A DNA stretch of 64,000 nt from Amoebidium appalachense. Lineage: Eukaryota > Ichthyosporea. The stretch spans positions 4,154,001-4,218,000 of the forward strand of contig CAVNZM010000015.1 in the NCBI GenBank assembly GCA_963693365.1, given 5' to 3'. Below, piece after piece: positions 51,379 through 64,000 of this stretch. The notes under the pieces were generated by a model. That model saw nothing but the letters and a program-made list of their open reading frames with translations, searched no databases and had not been told where the DNA came from. Numbering within the stretch: position 1 is the first letter of the stretch; each line of letters opens with the position of its first letter. The translations under genes and the position numbers were made by a program.

Positions 51379-53259
51379 CTAGTAATATGGTGATACCGAT
51401 CCGTCAGGCCATTGATCGTAAAAAGGCACGAAGTCGCCTGGCCTGCTGGTAATATGGTGATACCGATCACAGTCAGGCCAAAGTTCATCCCATGTGTTGG
51501 TTGCTGCTTCATAATACAACCAGTGGTCGTATGGTTCACCAACTACTTGCACATGGTGATTCCTGATGGCATCCTCGAGGGCTGTCTGACACGGCAGTTG
51601 CGGGTACCAATCCGCACCATCCAAAACCTCGGCGATAGGAACAGCACTCCACAGGGCATCCGCGCTGGGAGACGTGTCAGGCTGGCCCGTGGTCTTGTTA
51701 ATACCGATATAGCTGCTGCGCTGTTGTTCCAAATGGTCGGAGGGGGTTTCTACCCAATAATTCTCGATTTCTGCCTGCCACGGGCAGACGCCGTCGGCAT
51801 CGTTGAGCATGATTTGGTCATATCCACTCGGGGGGTAGATGACGGCCGCTTGCCGGGTTTCGGTGTCGTAAGCATACAACCCGTCAACAACGAATGGCAA
51901 ATCTCTACCTTGCCCCTCCTTTTGGGCTTTTTGGAACTCTTCGCGCTCAACATCTTTCCTGATTGTGTCAATTAAGTCTCCCCAATCGAAGGGAAGCACA
52001 ATGACGTGTCGTTTGTTCATGACGTCCACAAGCATCTGCCACGACACGCCCACTTGCAGACGCCGCATGTATGTGGAAATTTCGACGGTTTCGATGTCGG
52101 TATCGATCTGGCCCAGGGGAACAAACTCGCCTTCTTCCTGCCCTTCCTGAATCTCGTAAGCAAACCACCCCGTGCACCGCCCGAATATGTTTTTGCGCTC
52201 GGCAGGCCCACCCTCGCTGTAATCCGCCTGGACCCTGCTAACTAAATTCGAAAGCTTTTTGTCCCATTCCAGCTTGTGTCTAATGATGTTTGCGTAGTCG
52301 TACAGGTGGGCTTGGGTACGGGGTGCAGTTGTAACTGGCGGGTTTGAGGCAGCTTGTGCCAAAATATTGGCCTTTTGGGTGGCCATATCTAGTATTATAT
52401 TCGCATGGACATCGTCGTAGCCGTCGTTGTCGTGGTCCCTCCGGTGGGCATAATGGTCCATCAATCGCAGCAGCAAACACGTGTTAAACGGCTCTAACGT
52501 ATACGCAGAGCTGTCTAACTTGACAACTCCTGCAGACCCTCGCAACCACGCAGTGCACGGCGGGTAATGCCGCAGTTTGCCGTCCCCCGTGTACCCCTCA
52601 CTGGGGTGTGTCTCTACGATCCTTCTAATAGCATCCTCAGGAAGTAAACCCCACCAGTTCCAGAACCTACTATCCTGAAAATCACTGTTATTCTCTATGG
52701 CGTATTGGACATCCGCCAAAGTGGAGGTTGCAAAAAACATATCGGCAAAGCTCTCGCTCGTTTTTTGGTCCAGTTCGGACATTTTTGCCGCAATCTCTGC
52801 TGCTGTGGCCTGCATCACCGTCCTAGTTGCAAGGCAACAGCGCCCTTCAGGGTTGTACACGGCCAGCTTGTCATAGCTTCGGAGGTACACCGCTGTGCAT
52901 GCACGGAAACCTGCTTTCAACTCTTCCTGCAGTTGCAATAGACTCAACGAGGTGTCTACCTCAAACACAACAAAAGGGTGCAATGTTTCCACTAGAGTGA
53001 CATCTTCGGGGGTTGAAACCGTGGCAAGGCCGTTGGTGTTTGCAAGAGAAAACACTACAACATCTTCCCCTACAGGGCCTAACAACAGCGGTGTCTTCGA
53101 TGGAACGATCCGAACACGCACTGGCATTGAGGGTGCAAGTCCCATTGCTGACAGCGAAATAATAATTCTGCCTATACCCTGCATGCCAAATCCTGTTGTG
53201 TTTTCGTGCAGCTGAGGTCGGTGTATTTGAAACGATTTGGATATAATAACATCAGTCAT
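51379..53259 (-). CDS. unknown protein, 626 aa
   Basis: Long uninterrupted ORF with balanced amino-acid use and GC-rich codons. No family recognised. N-terminal 110 residues look like beta strands (GIGRIIISLSAMGLAPSMPV, VGEDVVVFSL); the middle holds a DHDNDGYDDVHANIILDMAT acidic segment that resembles a Ca-binding loop only by composition; the C-terminus is Trp/Tyr-rich (DHWLYYEAATNTWDELW). An AATAAA signal lies 33 bases past the stop. A direct duplication of about 60 bases (51346-51405 and 51411-51470) covers the last codons and the 3' UTR. Size and layout would suit a virion or structural protein, but this is a guess. Confidence 0.75.
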   Translation of the reverse strand: MTDVIISKSFQIHRPQLHENTTGFGMQGIGRIIISLSAMGLAPSMPVRVRIVPSKTPLLLGPVGEDVVVFSLANTNGLATVSTPEDVTLVETLHPFVVFEVDTSLSLLQLQEELKAGFRACTAVYLRSYDKLAVYNPEGRCCLATRTVMQATAAEIAAKMSELDQKTSESFADMFFATSTLADVQYAIENNSDFQDSRFWNWWGLLPEDAIRRIVETHPSEGYTGDGKLRHYPPCTAWLRGSAGVVKLDSSAYTLEPFNTCLLLRLMDHYAHRRDHDNDGYDDVHANIILDMATQKANILAQAASNPPVTTAPRTQAHLYDYANIIRHKLEWDKKLSNLVSRVQADYSEGGPAERKNIFGRCTGWFAYEIQEGQEEGEFVPLGQIDTDIETVEISTYMRRLQVGVSWQMLVDVMNKRHVIVLPFDWGDLIDTIRKDVEREEFQKAQKEGQGRDLPFVVDGLYAYDTETRQAAVIYPPSGYDQIMLNDADGVCPWQAEIENYWVETPSDHLEQQRSSYIGINKTTGQPDTSPSADALWSAVPIAEVLDGADWYPQLPCQTALEDAIRNHHVQVVGEPYDHWLYYEAATNTWDELWPDCDRYHHITSRPGDFVPFYDQWPDGSVSPYY

Positions 53260-53610
53260 CGCGCTGATTGGCTAAACGCGGATGACACATCTTTTCGGAT
53301 GATTGGTTGGATAAATCTAGTTACCATCGGCTAGCCGCGCTGATTGGCCAAATCCAATTGGTGTTGCTTCGGCATAACCCGTGCGCAAGCCCGAAAATTC
53401 GGATTTGTTTCTTGGTATTTTTTGAAGTCCGGAATATTTTTGCCTGGGGTGTATGGTATATTTTCATCCCCAGTTAAAGGGGGTGAAAGGGGGTTCCTAT
53501 TTTAGCTTACCACGAAATTTGCAGGGGTTTACCATAAACTGAAAATATGATGGTATTTTTGAAACGTTTAGGGTATTTTTTACCGTAAAAACGGGGTTAT
53601 GGTCGGGCCT
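53260..53610. promoter_or_regulatory. CCAAT-rich intergenic region
   Basis: Three GATTGGCT/GATTGGTT/GATTGGCC boxes within 100 bases upstream of the 626-aa gene (minus strand), with AT-rich sequence beyond. Likely its promoter. Confidence 0.35.
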
Positions 53611-53613
53611 GCC

Positions 53614-53865
53614 CGTGCGCTTGCACCTGTGTTGCTTGAGAGTAGGGTCATGAGCGCTATCACCGTGCGCTTGCACCTGTGTTGCTTGAGAGTAGGGTCA
53701 TGAGCGCTATCACCGTGCGCTTGCACCTGTGTTGCTTGAGAGTAGGGTCATGAGCGCTATCACCGTGCGCTTGCACCTGTGTTGCTTGAGAGTAGGGTCA
53801 TGAGCGCTATCACCGTGCGCTTGCACCTGTGTTGCTTGAGAGTAGGGTCATGATCGCTATCACCA
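53614..53865. repeat. 50-bp tandem repeat, 5 units (right, inverted)
   Basis: Five nearly perfect units cgtgcgcttgcacctgtgtt plus gcttgagagtagggtcatgagcgctatcac. They are the reverse complement of the core of the 50.2-51.0 kb array, so the 626-aa gene is bracketed by inverted arrays. Confidence 0.95.
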
Positions 53866-53964
53866 TACCCTTGCTCATGAGCGCCCCCCCCCCCCCCCCT
53901 CCCCCCCCCCTCCCCCCAAACCCTCCTCCCATCTACCCGCACAACCCCAACCCCACATTATATC

Positions 53965-54372
53965 GTGCACCGGGTAACATGGACGCTGGCGCACCCCTTC
54001 CCCCACCCAGCCCATTCGCACCCCCCTCCCCCGATCCACACAAGCCCGCGCAGCACCCCCGGGCCCTCACCCATCCTATTGGCCATCCTGGCCGGCCTGA
54101 TCCTCTACGTGCTCTGGGACACGTTCAGCCCACGTGTGCGGCGGCGCCTGGCAGTGCTCAAGTGCCAGCGCGCGTGCCCAATGTGTGCCAGCTGCGGCAG
54201 CTGCGTTCCCCGCCGCAAGTGTGCGCACTGCCCCCGCTGCCACGTGTGCGGTGCCAGCCCCGCCCGGTGCGCACAGTGCCCCGCATGCACGCGCTGCCCG
54301 CCCGAGCAGAAGTGCCCGGCGTGCCCCACGTGTGCGCATGCGCCTGCGGTGGTGATCAAGGAGCGCACTTGA
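53965..54372 (+). CDS. Cys-rich single-pass membrane protein
   Basis: One hydrophobic segment (ILLAILAGLILYVLW) followed by a basic stretch (SPRVRRRLAVLK) and about 65 residues with some 17 cysteines, mostly as CPxC pairs. The start is uncertain. In the frame of the membrane segment the only starts are non-ATG, while an ATG at 53980 opens a different frame (MDAGAPLPPPSPFAPPSP) of plausible Pro-rich sequence. A one- or two-base slip in the poly-C-rich stretch between 53995 and 54065 would link them. Followed after 36 bases by the next gene on the same strand. Confidence 0.6.
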   Translation: MHRVTWTLAHPFPHPAHSHPPPPIHTSPRSTPGPSPILLAILAGLILYVLWDTFSPRVRRRLAVLKCQRACPMCASCGSCVPRRKCAHCPRCHVCGASPARCAQCPACTRCPPEQKCPACPTCAHAPAVVIKERT

Positions 54373-54408
54373 AGGGTTGGGGGGGCAGAGATTTTTGTGG
54401 CATAGAGT

Positions 54409-54669
54409 ATGGCGTACCGATGGGAGTACAAGCTGAAGGAGGAGCCCGGCAAGGCACCCGTGGTGCAGGCAACTATTGTGCCGACCGAGGCCACCACCCG
54501 GCGGACGCAGATGGAGCAACGAGCATACGCACAAGAGCTTGCGGAAAAGGGCTATATAGATCTGCCCGATGAGTTGGCGGAGAAGTGTGGATTCAAGAAG
54601 TGGGTGCCGAAGAATCAACGACAGACAGCAATTGTACTGCAGAAGATGATGGAGCCTGAGGATGCATAG
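54409..54669 (+). CDS. small unknown protein, 86 aa
   Basis: Charged, helical-looking protein (MAYRWEYKLKEEPGK at the start; ELAEKGYIDLPDELAEKCGF in the middle). No family recognised. It shares GC-rich codon use and orientation with the preceding gene. After the stop a 36-base segment (ccacaaacatggaaaatgta) is directly duplicated. Confidence 0.6.
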   Translation: MAYRWEYKLKEEPGKAPVVQATIVPTEATTRRTQMEQRAYAQELAEKGYIDLPDELAEKCGFKKWVPKNQRQTAIVLQKMMEPEDA

Positions 54670-60968
<6,299 letters not shown>

Positions 60969-61079
60969 GTTGCTGTGTGTGTTTTTGTGATGTGTGTAAT
61001 TGTGAGCACCCTCTGCCTGTAAGACTGTCTGTGAGAGCGCTCTGTCTGTGTGCTTGTGCCACCGTGTTGTAGCGCTCGT

Positions 61080-61212
<133 letters not shown>

Positions 61213-61494
61213 AATCGTTCCTAGGAAAGCTCGTGCATGCGCGCGCTATGTTTTTTGTGTCCAGTCTAACAATGTTTGTGTTTAGCAGAACTCGTTTGTG
61301 TGTGTGCTCTGTTTTCGTATCCCAAACAATCTACGATTGTGTGCATAAGCCTAAAATGTGCCTCGCACAGGGAAACATGAAGGACATTCTATGTATCTGT
61401 ATTGGCTAAAAAAGGGGACAACTGATAGCGCGGTGTGCACAGGTTATTATAACAAGTTTCTTTGTTGTTTTCGTCTAGCCTATTTGTAATTACA

Positions 61495-61690
61495 ATGGAA
61501 ACATGTACAACAGCAGCGCTGGGCGAAAGTGACACGAACTGATGTGGTGCGCCTGATTACGTTTGAAACATGCACAACAGCAGCGCTGGGCGAAAGTGAC
61601 ACGAATTGGTGTGGCGCGCTTGGTTATGTTTGAAACATGTACAACAGCAGCGCCGGGCGAAAGTAACACGAACTGGTGTGGTGCGCTTGG
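61495..61690. repeat. 66-bp tandem repeat, 3 units
   Basis: Units with gaaacatgtacaacagcagc and gggcgaaagtgacacgaact, about 90 percent alike. Function unknown. Confidence 0.9.
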
Positions 61691-62850
61691 TTATATTTGT
61701 TCGTTCGGGAATCAAGATGGACTCTTGTAATTTCTCCGTTGTATATAGAGCGCAAAGAGAGTGTTGAACATATATTCTCATTTCGCAAAGCTTGAAGCAA
61801 GCAAGAAAATCACGTTTTTGATGACTGGCCAATTAATGTTTTGTTCAGTTTGGCCAATGGAATCACTGATTGGCGCGTACGTGATAATAAGCTAATCAGT
61901 GAGATCGGCTAATAATAGTTTGGGTAGCAAGGCCAGCCTGCCCAACCAAGACCCTTTTGCGAGTAACAATTGTGATTTATTCTAATAGGCAATAAATATT
62001 AAAAAAGCATAATTTATTTATGTTTATTTATACTTTACGCGGACACAGACATTTGCTTGGAATTTTGTTTGGAAAGGGTCCTGTGAATCTGGTCTTCGAA
62101 AAGCGTTGCAGCCTTGAGTCACGGTGTATTGACCAACTAGATTGTACCAATGCCGATAAGCGCTTGCCTAGAGTACCAGTGCCCGATCACGTTGACCCAA
62201 CCATTATTCACCAATCACCGATTGGTTTTGTTGGCTGGCGCATTTACGTGATGACTGGCCAATGAAATTACTTAGTGACTGATAGCAGCACCGACCCTGG
62301 AGCGTTTTGACTGAGCAAGGAATAAGGGAAATCCTAAAAGAGGGTTGTATGTTTTATGACATATAAGGTTCTATAAATAAACAACCATGCGCTTGGGATT
62401 TTGGTTGGAAAGCGTTTTGTATTTGCCCAATTTGAATCCGATGCTTCGATTTCGGTCAATCAGAATACCCTGCCAGTGAGCATCAGCGCCGCGAATCACG
62501 TGGGGCAAGAACCAACCCCTATGCACCAATCAAAACGCTTGCACGTAAAAAGGTCCGCGAATAAGATGTTGTGAAAGCGTATATCCTTCGATGTTTTAAA
62601 CTAGCGCTCGTTTTGTCCTGTATATTATATTTTTATTTCGTATATTCACCTTTTTTATACAGTTTACCTGTGAACCAAACACGATTAGAGATATATTCGC
62701 TAACAGCGCCAAAAGGTTCTGTTTTTCTTATGCTTGATTCTCGTAACATAAGATCGTATTTTGCGCAATGGCTTCACATAAATTATTGATGGCGGTTTTT
62801 TTATATCAGTTCACAGCGCTGTCATTTTCTACTTTTCTGATTCTTTTGTT
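61691..62850. other. intergenic with CCAAT-type boxes
   Basis: No gene recognised. Several GATTGGC/GCCAAT words (about 61825-61875, 62210-62265, 62525) and a duplicated gcttggaattttgtttggaa / gcttgggattttggttggaa pair (62055 and 62392). Possibly promoter sequence for the gene that starts at 63183. Confidence 0.4.
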
Positions 62851-62854
62851 CATG

Positions 62855-63150
62855 GCTGTGTTTGCACACGACGGTGTTTGCCTAGAGAAACGTAACACTC
62901 TCTTTTTTTTTTTCTTTTTCTCTTGTTCACGACTGGGTTTGCACAGGACTGTGTTTGCGCAGAGAAACGTAACACTCTTTTTTTTACTTTTTCCTTTGTT
63001 CACAACAGAGAATCGTATTCGTAGCACTTTCTTTTTTTTTTTCCTTTTTCCCTTGTTTTTTTTTTTTCCTTTTTCCCTTGTTCACGACTGGGTTTGCACA
63101 CGACTGTGTTTGCGCAGAGAAACGTAAGACTTCCTTTCTTTTTTTCCCTT
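62855..63150. repeat. about 80-bp repeat with poly-T
   Basis: Three to four copies of gtttgcacacgactgtgttt, gcgcagagaaacgtaacact and ctttttcccttgttcacgac separated by T runs. Directly upstream of the ATG at 63183, so it may be a pyrimidine-rich promoter or 5' UTR. Confidence 0.8.
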
Positions 63151-63182
63151 TGTTTATCCTTTTTTTTGTGAAAACTGTCACG

Positions 63183-64000
63183 ATGGATTATTCCCAGCAA
63201 GCTCCCGGGTCGGGGTCATACGAAACCAACATCAGCAAGTCCGCCGACCCCGTCACAACGCAAGCCCCCCCCCCATCCAACTCCCCCCCACACTCCGGCG
63301 GCGAAGTCCTCTCCCCATCCAACCCCCCCCACACTTCGGCGGGGAAGTCCCCCCCCCCATCCAACCCCCCCACACTTCGGCGGGGAAGTCCCCCCCCCCA
63401 TCCAACCCCCCCCCACACTCCGGCGACACTGCTCCCGTCGATCCAAAAATGTTCGAAGAGTACTTGGAGACTGTGTTGCAGTCGAAAGTAGACAGTGCCA
63501 TTGCCTCTGCATTGGCAAAGGTCGGTACTGCGGCCACTGCACCCGCTGTCACCACCCCAACCACCGAATTGCAGGAGAAGCTGGAAGCCGCAGAGAAAGA
63601 ATTACAAACGAAGGATCACGACATCCAAATCCTTAAGGGGGAAATTGCCAAGCTAAAATCGGCGGCGGCCAAACAAAAACACCTTGCAGATGCAAAGGAA
63701 CAGGTGTTATCGGCAAAGAATCGGGACCTCGAAGGGCAGCTTGTTGGAAAGGTGGCCGATATCCTGGAGCATCAGGCTGAAGGGGAAAGATACCGGGCCG
63801 AGATTACCAAGCTTCAGTCACACATTGCGACCATGAGGGAATCATACCGTAGAACAATCGACGAGAGCACACAGAAACTTCGTGATTGGAATGACCCCCA
63901 GCCCCTCCCCGACATTACCGTCCAACACGGTCTCGCCCCCCCCCCCCCCCCCCCCCCTGGTACGACCAATCAAAATCCCCCCCCCCCCCCCCCCCCGCCC
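63183..64000 (+). CDS. coiled-coil protein, partial, poly-C frame break
   Basis: ATG at 63183 opens a Ser/Pro-rich N-terminus (MDYSQQAPGSGSYETNIS) that runs into four units of about 42 bases (ccatccaaccccccacactt). The downstream frame from about 63410 (SGDTAPVDPKMFEEYLETVL) stays open to the window end and encodes a long heptad-rich coiled coil (ELQEKLEAAEKELQ; KLQSHIATMRESYRRTID). The first and last repeat units read in matching frames, but the C-run lengths between them differ, so the straight reading stops at 63491. I infer one gene with homopolymer slips (real or assembly). No family recognised; cut by the right edge. Confidence 0.65.

Noticed and set aside
53829-54572. 247-codon ORF overlapping the Cys-rich gene
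   Set aside because: Shadow frame of GC-rich sequence; the membrane helix and CxxC pairs are in another frame.

Overview
This window is eukaryotic. It has spliced genes with GT-AG introns, a ubiquitin-eS31 (RPS27A) fusion gene, a LINE-type retrotransposon, a KDM4-like JmjC gene, and a bHLH-PAS-type transcription factor that I could assemble exon by exon. The bHLH-PAS and KDM4-like genes, together with very long CA/GT, GA/CT and poly-G/poly-C tracts, suggest a unicellular relative of animals (holozoan). An ichthyosporean such as Amoebidium would fit, because its mitochondrial DNA is known to be split over many linear chromosomes and it carries integrated giant-virus DNA. The taxon is an inference; nothing here proves it.

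Layout. (1) 1-3 kb, minus strand: the first two exons of a second bHLH gene whose remainder lies off the left edge. (2) 5.9-11.1 kb: a LINE with an intact 1083-codon endonuclease/reverse-transcriptase ORF (minus), and a 5'-truncated copy of its 3' end 1.6 kb away. (3) 12.9-13.9 kb, minus: RPS27A in three exons with a CRE and an E-box upstream. (4) 15.5-31.7 kb, minus: a 12-exon bHLH-PAS gene of about 641 residues. All intron phases agree, and the introns are filled with microsatellites, homopolymers and a dispersed repeat. (5) 33.7-38.3 kb: tandem repeats, a large GC-rich inverted repeat, a GC minisatellite and a 92-bp triplicate. (6) About 38.3-46.3 kb: a mitochondrial segment with an apparently intact nad5 (TGA read as Trp), two group I introns and one LAGLIDADG ORF, then AT-rich repeat-bearing DNA with a tRNA-like sequence.

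(7) 46.4-54.7 kb: a compact, apparently intronless cluster on both strands. It holds a C2H2 zinc-finger protein, a CoiA-like Cys-rich protein, a PD-(D/E)XK-like protein, a 626-residue protein, a Cys-rich membrane protein and two small unknowns. Intergenic gaps are tens of bases in places and two poly(A) signals overlap stop codons. It reads like an integrated virus or large mobile element, though I see no hallmark capsid, polymerase or packaging ATPase gene. (8) 55.8-61.0 kb, minus: a 7-exon JmjC oxygenase gene with the iron-binding HxE...H residues present. One intron is a 47-bp satellite with higher-order trimer organisation. (9) 63.2 kb to the end, plus: start of a coiled-coil protein whose poly-C-rich repeat breaks the frame.

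The two bHLH genes share an exon of identical length and phase, so they are a diverged local pair. RPS27A and JmjC look like ordinary host genes. Nuclear genes use TGA as stop while nad5 uses it as Trp, so the mitochondrial block did not evolve under the nuclear code. It is either a very recent nuclear insertion or an assembly join. Many poly-G/poly-C tracts are long enough that their lengths, and any frame crossing them, should be treated as uncertain.
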